Assembly: GCF_021245725.1 (NCBI RefSeq)
Contig: NZ_JAJGSX010000038.1
Span: forward strand, 1-64,000
Origin: Pseudonocardia sp. TRM90224
GTDB taxonomy: Bacteria; Actinomycetota; Actinomycetes; Mycobacteriales; Pseudonocardiaceae
Length of the DNA stretch: 64,000 nt
Direction: 5' to 3'
This document shows positions 34,471-41,635 of this stretch, one piece after another; position 1 is the first letter of the stretch, and every line of letters begins with the position of its first letter. The position numbers and the translations under genes are program-made. A model generated the notes under the pieces. That model made no database searches. It saw only the letters and a list, made by a program, of their open reading frames with translations, and was not told the DNA's origin.

Positions 34471-35477
34471 CGGATCCTCAACGTCTCTATCGGCGGGTCG
34501 ATGAGCTCGACGTCGGCGCTGCCGTCGTCGACCAGGAATGCCCGGACGAAGCCGGCTTTCTCGTCCCTGTTCAGGGTGAACTCGACCGACGTCCGATCGT
34601 TGATCAAATACGCGGTCTCGAACGTTCTCGTGCACATCTCGGCCGACCACGGCAAGAAGTCCGTCGCAGCGAACCCGCTGATGAATCGGCATTCCGCGGC
34701 CACGGGTCGGTCGGCGTGGAACTCGATCCGATATGTCCGGCCCCGCAACCTCGTCACCGTGTAGCCGACGCGGCCGCGCGGGCCGGGGACCATCACCGTC
34801 TCGGCCTCCGACCAGGCACGATGCTCCTCGGTGGGGCCGCGGACGGCCACCGTGAACTCGACGGCGATGTCGGCGATCAGCGGGCCGAGCTCGACGCTCC
34901 AGCGCCCGGACGTGCGGTACGAGCTCAGGCTCGTGGCGCGGCGGTTGCCATCCCACTCGACGAGCGCCTCCGTCGCCCAGGGCGGCCACAGCCAGGTCAG
35001 GACCACCGTTGCGCCCTGGCGTCGCGCCCGGACGTCGAGCCCGCGGTGCGGCACCGCCACCGCGACCGGAGGCGCCAGCTCGGGTTCGGCCGGGGAGTCG
35101 GCGATCACCGGCGGCGGGATGGCCGGCGCCTCCTGGTGCGCCGTGTCCGGCGCGGGTGCCCGGTACCTCGCCCAGAACAGCGGCGCCCCGAGGTCGACCG
35201 CGGGATCGGCCTCCAGCCGTTCATGGGCGGCGACCAGCTGGGCGTACACGGCGCGCGAATAGTCGTGCCGGTCCAACCGCTCGCGCCAGTAGCCGACAAC
35301 CGCGGCGAGGTGCGCGCGCAGCGCGTCCCGCTCCGGTTGGCCGGAAATCGCGTACCTGACCCGGAGGTCGTTCGGAATGCGGCGCGGAGTTGCGCGCAGC
35401 GGTCGGACGACCGATTCGTGGTAAAGGGCTGGATCGAAGACGTTCTCCGGTGGCTCCCCCGGATCGCCACTGCGCAC
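34467..35477 (-). CDS. Helical + beta-sandwich protein, first gene of the GTPase operon
   Basis: A 336-aa protein, no signal or membrane segment. Residues 1-110 are helical (RDALRAHLAAVVGYWRERLD, YSRAVYAQLVAAHERL). A Pro/Ala linker follows. The last 190 residues contain two FN3-like beta-sandwich units (VRARRQGATVVLTWLWPPWA and VGYTVTRLRGRTYRIEF, ending with two WSVEL/WSAEM-type strands). Such proteins often accompany GTPase switch systems as binding modules. I do not recognise a named family. GTG 35477 starts the operon; the promoter lies at 35478-35520. Confidence 0.65.
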   Translation of the reverse strand: MRSGDPGEPPENVFDPALYHESVVRPLRATPRRIPNDLRVRYAISGQPERDALRAHLAAVVGYWRERLDRHDYSRAVYAQLVAAHERLEADPAVDLGAPLFWARYRAPAPDTAHQEAPAIPPPVIADSPAEPELAPPVAVAVPHRGLDVRARRQGATVVLTWLWPPWATEALVEWDGNRRATSLSSYRTSGRWSVELGPLIADIAVEFTVAVRGPTEEHRAWSEAETVMVPGPRGRVGYTVTRLRGRTYRIEFHADRPVAAECRFISGFAATDFLPWSAEMCTRTFETAYLINDRTSVEFTLNRDEKAGFVRAFLVDDGSADVELIDPPIETLRIR

Positions 35478-35520
35478 GTTGCTCTATTCGCAGGAATCCC
35501 CGTCAGAGTTACGCTGCGCC
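35478..35520 (-). promoter_or_regulatory. Promoter candidate for the GTPase operon
   Basis: Read on the minus strand the segment contains CTGACG, 15-17 bp, then GAATAG, in an unusually AT-rich patch (GTAACTC ... GATTCC). It immediately precedes GTG 35477 and repeat A4 lies further upstream. Assignment is by position and composition. Confidence 0.35.
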
Positions 35521-35530
35521 GCCCGACACC

Positions 35531-35591
35531 GTCGACAACGACGTTCTGGCGGTTTGTTAGCGCCAACATCAGCCAAAACGTCGTTGTCGAC
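35531..35591. repeat. Palindromic repeat family A, copy A4
   Basis: Perfect 15-bp arms GTCGACAACGACGTT (35531-35545) and AACGTCGTTGTCGAC (35577-35591), apex GTTAGCGCC. It lies between the MarR stop and the GTPase-operon promoter, all on the minus strand, so it could insulate the operon from MarR transcription. Confidence 0.9.
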
Positions 35592-35593
35592 GC

Positions 35594-36049
35594 TCAACCT
35601 GCTTCGGGGCCCAGCGCTTCCTCGAAGGTCCGGAGGACCTCTACCACCGTTCGGCGCTGCTCCGCGGAGACGCCTTCCAGCGCGCGGGTCCAGGCGCGGG
35701 CACTCGTAGCCAGGGACGCGTCGATCATGTCGGCGTGCTCGGGGGCGATGCCGACGATCCGACGCCTGCGGTCGGCCTCGTCCTCGGTGCGGACGAGCAC
35801 GCCCGCGCGGGAGAGGTCGGCGACCATCAGACTGACCGTCGTGGGCGCGACCTCGAGCCGCTCGGCCAGCTGCGAGACCGTCTGCGGACCGTCGAACTGC
35901 AGATAGGCGAGCAACGAGAGGTGGCGGGGCGCCAGGTCGAGCGCACGCAGCTGTTCCGGCAGCGGGAGCCGCTTCGTGCGGCCGACCAGCCGCGGCAGCA
36001 ACAGCAACATCGCGCGGACGGCGTCGTCGAGCGTCATCGGGCTGGACAC
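35594..36049 (-). CDS. MarR-family regulator
   Basis: A 151-aa winged-helix repressor with LAPRHLSLLAYLQFDGPQTVS, then QLAERLEVAPTTVSLMVADLSRAGVLVRTEDEADRRRRIVGI, the MarR recognition helix and wing. GTG 36049 (or ATG 36034) is the start. It is divergent from a tautomerase gene; two TTTG/CAAA dyads in the gap at 36070-36099 are its likely sites. Confidence 0.88.
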   Translation of the reverse strand: MSSPMTLDDAVRAMLLLLPRLVGRTKRLPLPEQLRALDLAPRHLSLLAYLQFDGPQTVSQLAERLEVAPTTVSLMVADLSRAGVLVRTEDEADRRRRIVGIAPEHADMIDASLATSARAWTRALEGVSAEQRRTVVEVLRTFEEALGPEAG

Positions 36050-36069
36050 GGGCCGCTCCTCCGGATTAT

Positions 36070-36099
36070 CTTTGATCTCAAAGCTAATTTGCGACCAAA
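36070..36099. promoter_or_regulatory. MarR operator candidates
   Basis: CTTTGA-TC-TCAAAG (36070-36083) is a perfect 6-bp dyad and TTTG-CGAC-CAAA (36088-36099) a second related one, in an AT-rich patch between divergent MarR and tautomerase genes. Their symmetry and placement fit MarR autorepression plus control of the neighbour. Confidence 0.55.
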
Positions 36100-36129
36100 G
36101 GTAAGCCCAGGTCGCAGGAGGAGGACGCT

Positions 36130-36534
36130 GTGCCGCACGTGACCCTTCATGTCGTCGAGGAGCAGGTAGCGGGCCGGGAGGCGGCCCTGATCGACGGGCT
36201 GACCGACGTCGTCGCGGAAGTCTACGGCGAGTGGGCCCGCGAACTGGCCGTCGTCCAGCTGCTCGCGGTCCCGGCCGGCCGCTGGGCGGTGGGCGGGCAG
36301 GTCCGCACCGACCCGCCCCCGATCGTCGACTTCGGCGTCCGCGCCATCGCGCTGTCGCACCCCGACTTCAAGCAGATCATCGAACGCCTCGCGGCCGGCG
36401 TCACCGACGTCGTCGCGCGGATCGTCGCCGAGCACCACCGCGATGCCGTCCAGGTCAACTTCCACTTCCACCACGACGAGCACACGGCCGTCGGCGGGCG
36501 GCTCGTCTCGGACACTGCCGCGACGCCCGGCTGA
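36130..36534 (+). CDS. 4-oxalocrotonate-tautomerase-superfamily protein (two-unit)
   Basis: A 134-aa protein with Pro as second residue (PHVTLHVVEEQVAGRE), so after Met removal it has the catalytic N-terminal proline of the superfamily. Length and the second HPDFKQIIERLAAGVTDVVARIVAEHH unit suggest a fused two-subunit type, like cis-CaaD or MSAD-like enzymes. The substrate is unknown. GTG 36130 follows GGAGGAGGAC. Divergent from MarR, which probably represses it. Confidence 0.75.
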   Translation: MPHVTLHVVEEQVAGREAALIDGLTDVVAEVYGEWARELAVVQLLAVPAGRWAVGGQVRTDPPPIVDFGVRAIALSHPDFKQIIERLAAGVTDVVARIVAEHHRDAVQVNFHFHHDEHTAVGGRLVSDTAATPG

Positions 36535-36549
36535 CCGGACCGACCGGCC

Positions 36550-37032
36550 TCACAGCACCCGGACCACGTGGTAGGCCACCCCACCCTCCACCAGGTAGCC
36601 CGACCCGACGCACACGGCGTCGTTCAACCACGCACAGCCCGGCGCGCCGGTCGCGAACAGCGGGGTGGTGCGGAAGTAGTAGCGGCCGGGGTCGACGAGG
36701 TGCCGGGTGGCCGGGTCCGCAAGATCCGCCCGCACCTGCTGGGGGACGGCCCAGCGGCCGCCGTAGGTCATCGAGATGAGCTCGCCGGCGTCGGTGCGCA
36801 GCGTCAGCCGGACGTCCAGCTCCATCGTGCCGTCCGGACGGAAAACCGCCGAGTCGCCGCCACCGGCGATCACCTCACCCCGCAGCCGCGGCCCGTCGAA
36901 CGAGCCACCGGCGGCGCCGAACAACGTGCGGCCACCACCGGTCCGCAGGGGCGGATCCAGGTCGACGACGATGTCGAACAGGTGCTCCGTCGTGATCGCG
37001 GCGACGTTGCGGACCCGCGGGTCCGCGGTCAT
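36550..37032 (-). CDS. DUF3237 protein
   Basis: A 160-aa protein. LFDIVVDLDPPL, GRTLFGAAGGSFDGPRLRGEVIAGGGDS, and the C-terminal PLFATGAPGCAWLNDAVCVGSGYLVEGGVAYHVVRV are typical of DUF3237 beta-barrel proteins; function unknown. It overlaps the SnoaL-like gene upstream (ATGA), so they are co-translated. Both are probably controlled by the divergent TetR protein. Confidence 0.8.
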   Translation of the reverse strand: MTADPRVRNVAAITTEHLFDIVVDLDPPLRTGGGRTLFGAAGGSFDGPRLRGEVIAGGGDSAVFRPDGTMELDVRLTLRTDAGELISMTYGGRWAVPQQVRADLADPATRHLVDPGRYYFRTTPLFATGAPGCAWLNDAVCVGSGYLVEGGVAYHVVRVL

Positions 37033-37478
37033 GCCGCCACTCCGAACAGGGTGCGCCGGACCGCGTCGGTCGAGACCCCGGACTGGGCGCACAGCACCGA
37101 GAGGTCGAAGTGGAACCGCTCGCGGACGATCAGGTCGTCGCGGAACTCGAAGCGGATGAACACCGGCAGCTCGGCGCGTGCGCCGTTCGGGGCCACGCCG
37201 AACCGGTCGCCGGTCATGGTCATCCGCACGGTGCCCCAGCAGACCAGCTCCTCGCCGGCCGCCGCTTGCCCCTCGATCACCACGCTGTAGTCGGGGAACG
37301 AGCCGAAGAAGCGGATCAGCGCTCGCTCGTTGGCCTCGGGACCCCGCGCGACCGTCCCGAACGCAGGGGTCTCCAGCACCATGTCGTGGTGCAGGAGGCG
37401 CATCGCCGCCGGCACATCCTGCCGGCTCTTCGCATCAGCGAGCAGGCGGGCGAGCTCGACCATCCGGTCACTAAGCAT
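37029..37478 (-). CDS. SnoaL/NTF2-like protein
   Basis: A 149-aa NTF2-fold protein: LADAKSRQDVPAAMRLLHHDMVLETPAFG, FFGSFPDYSVVIEGQAAAGEELVCWGTVRMT and FIRFEFRDDLIVRERFHFDL. It is of the SnoaL-like cyclase/isomerase type. Its ATG (37476-37478) lies inside the operator dyad 37476-37493, so repressor binding would block this start directly. Coupled to DUF3237 downstream. Confidence 0.8.
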   Translation of the reverse strand: MLSDRMVELARLLADAKSRQDVPAAMRLLHHDMVLETPAFGTVARGPEANERALIRFFGSFPDYSVVIEGQAAAGEELVCWGTVRMTMTGDRFGVAPNGARAELPVFIRFEFRDDLIVRERFHFDLSVLCAQSGVSTDAVRRTLFGVAA

Positions 37479-37493
37479 ACGTACGACCGTATG
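37476..37493. promoter_or_regulatory. TetR operator candidate overlapping a start codon
   Basis: Perfect inverted repeat CATACG-TACGAC-CGTATG. The left arm includes the start codon of the minus-strand SnoaL-like gene and the right arm is 14 bp before the GTG of the TetR gene. Both are therefore likely repressed by TetR. Confidence 0.6.
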
Positions 37494-37507
37494 TTAACCT
37501 CGCGATC

Positions 37508-38119
37508 GTGGCAACCCCTCCCCCGACCGACCTGCGCCTGCTGCGCGGCGCCCGTTCGCGACACACGGTGCTGCGGCACGCCATCGACATCGCGTCACTC
37601 GACGGCCTCACCGCGTTGAGCCTCGGCCGGCTGGCCACCGACCTCGACATCAGCAAGAGCGGGATCCAGACGCTGTTCGGCACGAAGGAGAACCTCCAGG
37701 TCGCGACGGTCGCCGCCGCGGGCGAGGCGTTCCACGACGCCGTCGTGGTTCCGGCGCTCGCCGCCGAGCGCGGGGTCGCGCGGCTGCGCGCACTGGTCGA
37801 GCGGTGGGTCGACTACGCCAGCACGCCGCTCTTCGCCGGCGGCTGCTTCTGGGCGGCGAACCTCGCCGAGTTCGACAGCCGGCCGGGCCCGGTACGCGAC
37901 GCGCTCGCCCGCCAGCAGCGGCAGTGGCGCAGCCTGCTCGCCGCGGAGCTGCGGCACGCCACAGAAAAGGGCGAGATCGCCGACCTCGACCCCGAGCTCG
38001 CGGCGTTCCAGCTCGACGCCGTGCTCCTCGCAGCAAACACATCTCTGCGCTTGGGCGACGAAACCGCGACCGCCATGGTCGAGCGAACGGTCCAGGGCCT
38101 GCTCACGCCGCCCCAGTAG
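37508..38119 (+). CDS. TetR-family regulator (YcdC-like ligand domain)
   Basis: A 203-aa repressor. TVLRHAIDIASLDGLTALSLG and LATDLDISKSGIQTLFGTKE form the HTH. The ligand domain has LFAGGCFWAANLAEFDSRPGPVRDAL, as in TetR_C_6/YcdC-type proteins (the G-G-C-F segment is typical). GTG 37508 has no strong ribosome-binding site. Divergent from the SnoaL/DUF3237 pair. Confidence 0.87.
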   Translation: MATPPPTDLRLLRGARSRHTVLRHAIDIASLDGLTALSLGRLATDLDISKSGIQTLFGTKENLQVATVAAAGEAFHDAVVVPALAAERGVARLRALVERWVDYASTPLFAGGCFWAANLAEFDSRPGPVRDALARQQRQWRSLLAAELRHATEKGEIADLDPELAAFQLDAVLLAANTSLRLGDETATAMVERTVQGLLTPPQ

Positions 38120-38124
38120 GTCCC

Positions 38125-38697
38125 AGTTGTTCAGGGCGCTCCTAGGCCGATCAAGGCTTGCGCCAGGGCCACCATCTGGGTCGCGTGGGCTTCTCCGCCA
38201 CATCCGGCCGTGCGGGCGTGGCCTTCTGCGCGACAGCGGGACGCTCGGCGCGCCAGCGTTCGAGCGCGTCATCGAGGTCCACGCGCCGGATGGGGATCGC
38301 CGGCCCCTCCGGCGCCCGCATGAACTCGACGATCCGCCCGTTCAGCTCGTTGACGGCATCCCGCACCGCAGCCTCGCTGCGCAGTCCCTGCAGAGTGGCC
38401 GGCAGCCGGTCGATCTCCTTCCGCAGCTGGATGGACATCGGCAGCAGCGCCTCCATCGAGACGCCCTCGCGCTTCATCCAGTCGTTCAGCCACCAGTTGT
38501 CGTCGTGCGGCTGGTCCAGGCCGCGCAACGGCTTGCCGTGGCCGGGCAGGTTGTCGAAGGCGCCACGTTCCTGGGCTTCCCGGATGGCCTTGTCGACCGC
38601 CGTTTCGTACTTCGGGACGTCCATGCTGCTCCCCCTTCACGCACAGCCGATCATATCAACAACCTCAGTTGTGCACCTAGGAGCGCCCTGAACAACT
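38125..38697. repeat. Perfect 22-bp inverted repeats flanking the DUF1992 gene
   Basis: Left arm 38125-38146 starts AGTTGTTCAGGGCGCTCCTA; the right arm at 38676-38697 is its exact reverse complement. The two enclose the DUF1992 gene and 50-bp flanks. The outer end of the right arm supplies the first bases of the TetR stop region at 38696. Perfect identity over 22 bp suggests a recent event: terminal repeats of a small element, an invertible segment, or paired terminators. Confidence 0.9.
38151..38624 (-). CDS. DUF1992 protein (DnaJ-C28-like)
   Basis: A 157-aa protein with the DUF1992 core YETAVDKAIREAQERGAFDNLPGHGKPLRG followed by WWLNDWMKREGVSMEALLPMSIQLRKEIDRLP, the family pattern shared with human DNAJC28. 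The C-terminal part is basic with a Trp-rich end (RPRWWPWRKP). Members are small cytosolic proteins with unknown role. ATG 38624 has a GGGGGAG run upstream. It is enclosed by a perfect inverted repeat. Confidence 0.85.
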   Translation of the reverse strand: MDVPKYETAVDKAIREAQERGAFDNLPGHGKPLRGLDQPHDDNWWLNDWMKREGVSMEALLPMSIQLRKEIDRLPATLQGLRSEAAVRDAVNELNGRIVEFMRAPEGPAIPIRRVDLDDALERWRAERPAVAQKATPARPDVAEKPTRPRWWPWRKP

Positions 38698-39286
38698 AGT
38701 GCTCGAGCAGGCCGACGACCAGCACCCGCAGCGCGGACGCCACCTGCGCACCCTCGCCCGCGCTGAGCAGCTGGAGCACCGGGTCGCTCTGCAGGCCGGC
38801 GAGCAGGACGTGCGCCACGACGTCGGCGGGGAGGTCGGGGCGCTCCGCGCGGATGAGGGCCGCGACGTGGGCGTGCCAGGCGCGGTAGATCGGGTGCGCG
38901 TCGTGGGAGTCGTCGTGGCCGACGGTTGTGGTTGTCGCCGCGTGCCCGAGCGCGGCGAGCAGGCCCTTGTTTCGCGCCACCAGCCCCACTACGGCATCGA
39001 CGAACGCGAGCAGTCGCTCCCCCGGCGGCGCGCCCGGCCCCAGCGGCGGCGGGCCGGTCTCGACGGCGTCGCCGAGCGACTGCGCCCGCTCGCGCATGAG
39101 CTCCACCATCAGCCCCATTCGGCTGCCGAAGCGGTGGAACACCGTGCCCTTCCCGACGCCGGCCGCAACAGCGACCGCCTCCATCGAGACCTGCTCGGGC
39201 CGATGGGTGGCGAGCAGCTCCTCGGTCGCCGCCAGGATCGCGCGCCGGTTGCGCTGCGCGTCGGCACGCATCCGCTCATGGGGCAC
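38696..39286 (-). CDS. TetR/AcrR-family regulator
   Basis: A 196-aa repressor: NRRAILAATEELLATHRPEQVSMEAVAVAAGVGKGTVFHRFGSRMGL is the HTH. The ligand region (LLAFVDAVVGLVARNKGLLAALGHA) matches a TetR_C_33/SbtR-like type. It is divergent from a quinone-oxidoreductase gene with two TGGACCGC-type dyads in between (39305-39357), a common pairing in actinobacteria. Confidence 0.88.
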   Translation of the reverse strand: MPHERMRADAQRNRRAILAATEELLATHRPEQVSMEAVAVAAGVGKGTVFHRFGSRMGLMVELMRERAQSLGDAVETGPPPLGPGAPPGERLLAFVDAVVGLVARNKGLLAALGHAATTTTVGHDDSHDAHPIYRAWHAHVAALIRAERPDLPADVVAHVLLAGLQSDPVLQLLSAGEGAQVASALRVLVVGLLEH

Positions 39287-39304
39287 GGAACCTCCAGGCT
39301 CGAC

Positions 39305-39357
39305 AAGTGGACCGCCAGTCCAGTACGTTCTCAGCAGAACTTGACCGCTACTCCACT
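39305..39357. promoter_or_regulatory. Operator pair between TetR and oxidoreductase genes
   Basis: AGTGGACCGCCAGTCCAGT (near 39306) has AGTGGAC/GTCCAGT-type halves, and CTTGACCGCTACTCCACTTT (near 39340) is a degenerate repeat of the same site. Both lie in the 94-bp gap between divergent starts 39286 and 39381. Confidence 0.5.
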
Positions 39358-39380
39358 TTATCGGAAGGCAGGCGACGTTC

Positions 39381-40328
39381 GTGCGACGCGTGCGCTACTA
39401 CCAGTACGGGGGCCCGGACGTCCTGACCGTCGAGGAGGCCGAGATCCCCACACCAGCCGCCGGCCAGGTCCGCATCAAGGTGGAGGCGATCGGGGCGAAC
39501 TTCGTCGACACCAAGTTCCGCAGGGGCCCTTCGGCCGGGACGATCTTCCAGCGCCCGCTGCCCGGCCTGCTCACCGGCGACGTCGTCGGAACCGTCGAAG
39601 GCACCGGTGAGCGCGTCGCCACGCTCGTCGAGGACGCCTTCGCCGAGTACGTCGTCGCCGATGCGGAGTGGCTCGTCCCGGTGCCGGCCGGCGTCGAGGC
39701 CGGCCCGGCCAGCATGCTGGCGCTCGCCGGACCGGTTGCGATCGGCACCCTCCGGACGGCGGCGATCGGCAAGGGCGAGACCGTCCTGGTGCATTCGGCC
39801 GCGGGCAGCATCGGCCATCTCGCGACGCAGATCGCCAAGGAGCTCGGCGCCGGCACCGTCATCGGCACCGCGGGCTCGGCCGCCAAGCTCGACTTCGTCC
39901 GGGAGCACGGCGCGGACGTCGCGATCGACTACAGCGCCGACGACTGGCCCGACCGCGTGCGCGAGGTCGCACCGGCCGGCGTCGACGTCGTGCTGGACGC
40001 CGTCGGCGGCGAGACCATGTTGCGCAGCATCGACCTGCTGGCGCCGCGCGGCCGCCTCGTCGCGTACGGGGCGGCGAGCGGCGAGCTGACCAGCATTCCG
40101 ATCACCAGCGTCTTCGCGCTCCGATCGCTCACCGGGTACTCCACGCTCGCGCTGCGGGGCGCGGACCCGGCCGGCGCCCGCCGCGACATGAACGACGTCA
40201 GCCGGCTCATCGCGACCGGACGGTTGAACACCGCCGTGCACGTCGAGCTCCCGCTCGCCGAGGCCGCGCAGGCGCACCGGATCCTGGAGGGGCGCGCCAA
40301 CCTCGGGCGGGTCGTCCTGCGCCCCTGA
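39381..40328 (+). CDS. Zinc-binding-dehydrogenase-family quinone oxidoreductase
   Basis: A 315-aa MDR-superfamily protein. The GroES-like N-terminus (VRYYQYGGPDVLTVEEAEIPTPAAGQVRIKVEAIGANFVD) and Rossmann motif VLVHSAAGSIGHLATQIAK (AAGSIG) are those of zinc-free quinone oxidoreductases (QOR). Catalyses NADPH-dependent reduction of quinones or enones. Length is normal. GTG 39381. Regulated, by arrangement, by the divergent TetR. Confidence 0.88.
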   Translation: MRRVRYYQYGGPDVLTVEEAEIPTPAAGQVRIKVEAIGANFVDTKFRRGPSAGTIFQRPLPGLLTGDVVGTVEGTGERVATLVEDAFAEYVVADAEWLVPVPAGVEAGPASMLALAGPVAIGTLRTAAIGKGETVLVHSAAGSIGHLATQIAKELGAGTVIGTAGSAAKLDFVREHGADVAIDYSADDWPDRVREVAPAGVDVVLDAVGGETMLRSIDLLAPRGRLVAYGAASGELTSIPITSVFALRSLTGYSTLALRGADPAGARRDMNDVSRLIATGRLNTAVHVELPLAEAAQAHRILEGRANLGRVVLRP

Positions 40329-40334
40329 TCGGCC

Positions 40335-41267
40335 TCAGGAGCGCAGCTCCCAGCGCAGCCCGCCGAGCGCCGTCCGGTCGTCGTCGTTCCCGGCGTGCGG
40401 TCGCTCGAACCAACCCGCGTACTCGGCGATCTCCGAGAGCCGCCAGTCGAGGCGGAACAGTTCGAGCATCGGCTCCCGCGCACCCAACGCCTGGGCGGTC
40501 ACGGCCCCGATATCGACGAGGTCGACGAGATCACGCTCGCGCGGGGCGAGCGCCAGCGACTCCCAGTCGACCAGCCACAGCCCTTCCGGTGTGACGACCT
40601 GGTTGGCGAAGTGCGGCTCGCCGTGGGTGGCGACCCAGATGTCGCCGGCCCGTCGAGCCTCGACCAGCAGCGCAAGGTGCTGGCGGGCCCAGCGCTCGAC
40701 CTCGTCGATCCGCTCCGCGATGGCGGCGCGGGCCTCCTCGCCGAACGGACCGCTCGTCCACGGTGCGGCGGTCCTGCGTCTGAGCTGATCAGCGAGGTCG
40801 GCAGGGACCCGCGACCGCCACCGCGGGATCCGGGGCGGCGGCCGGCGGGAGTGCAGGTCGTCCAGCACGGCCAGCACCTCGACGACGTGCGCGGGCGCCG
40901 CCGCCTCCTCCTGACTGGGGGTCCGCCCGTCCAGCCAGCGGGTCGCGCTGATGACTCCCCTGGCGAGCGGGACCGTGAATGCCCCCGACTTCGCCGGCAA
41001 CGCCGCCCATATCGAGCGCACGCCCTCCGACGCCAGCACCGCCGCACCGGCGTAGGCCGCTTCCAGTGATGACGCCGAATGCCGGTCGCCGAGCACGTCC
41101 AGCGTCGCGAACACCGCGCGACCTGCACCGTCGCCGACCTTCCAGTGGTGGGCGCCGAAGCCGACCGGGAGGTTGACCGCCGTTTGCGCGTCAGGCAGCC
41201 AGTGCGTCCGCACCGCGTCGCACACCTCGGCGTCGGTCACCCACTCGGGCGGCGTATACATGCGCAT
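40335..41267 (-). CDS. Aminoglycoside-phosphotransferase-like kinase
   Basis: A 310-aa APH-fold protein from ATG 41267 (41261 is also possible). THGEPHFANQVV is the catalytic loop (HGExxxxN in place of HGDxxxxN, so the usual catalytic Asp is Glu) and LWLVDWESLAL the metal-binding DxD-like motif. Distant members phosphorylate small alcohols, sugars or antibiotics; activity here is uncertain because of the Asp-to-Glu change. It is convergent with the oxidoreductase gene. Confidence 0.78.
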   Translation of the reverse strand: MRMYTPPEWVTDAEVCDAVRTHWLPDAQTAVNLPVGFGAHHWKVGDGAGRAVFATLDVLGDRHSASSLEAAYAGAAVLASEGVRSIWAALPAKSGAFTVPLARGVISATRWLDGRTPSQEEAAAPAHVVEVLAVLDDLHSRRPPPRIPRWRSRVPADLADQLRRRTAAPWTSGPFGEEARAAIAERIDEVERWARQHLALLVEARRAGDIWVATHGEPHFANQVVTPEGLWLVDWESLALAPRERDLVDLVDIGAVTAQALGAREPMLELFRLDWRLSEIAEYAGWFERPHAGNDDDRTALGGLRWELRS

Positions 41268-41332
41268 GATCCTCGGGGTGGGACCCCGACCGATCAAGCA
41301 CAATACGGGCGACCATTGCAAGATTTCACAAC

Positions 41333-41361
41333 TTGTCAGCTCTCTTACCCACTGATACTTT
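41333..41361 (+). promoter_or_regulatory. Sigma-70-like promoter of the Cys-rich peptide gene
   Basis: TTGTCA (41333-41338), a 17-bp spacer and TACTTT (41356-41361), in an AT-rich region that stands out in this genome. It precedes a GAGGAGG ribosome-binding site and ATG 41400, and diverges from the kinase gene at 41267. Confidence 0.5.
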
Positions 41362-41399
41362 GATTCTATTCAGGTGAATCGTGCGTCGAGGAGGCCGCA

Positions 41400-41597
41400 A
41401 TGCGAGTAATTGCCTTGATCAGCGACAGGCTGCTGAGCATCGCCGTCCCGGCCGCCACCGCGAGCGCGGACCGGCGCCGATGCAGCGTCGAGTGCAACCG
41501 CGACCGCTGCCCCGGGCAGCGCATGGTGGAACGCTGCGTCTACTGCAGCGGCGGCGCCCCGAAGTGCGTGTGCCAGACGTGGTGCATCAAGGAGTGA
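41400..41597 (+). CDS. Cysteine-rich small peptide with eight cysteines
   Basis: A 65-aa gene product. ATG 41400 follows GAGGAGGCCGCA. The first 23 residues (MRVIALISDRLLSIAVPAAT) look like a leader ending ASA-D, after which Cys28, 32, 37, 46, 49, 56, 58 and 62 follow in a basic peptide (R-rich around 25-45). The spacing C-x3-C-x4-C-x8-C-x2-C-x6-C-x-C-x3-C could bind metals, form disulfides after export, or be a ribosomally made modified peptide. It has its own promoter and is followed by a strong palindrome. I recognise no named family. Confidence 0.7.
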   Translation: MRVIALISDRLLSIAVPAATASADRRRCSVECNRDRCPGQRMVERCVYCSGGAPKCVCQTWCIKE

Positions 41598-41635
41598 GCA
41601 GGTAGGTCGGGGCCCGGCCGCGGTCCGGCGGCCGG

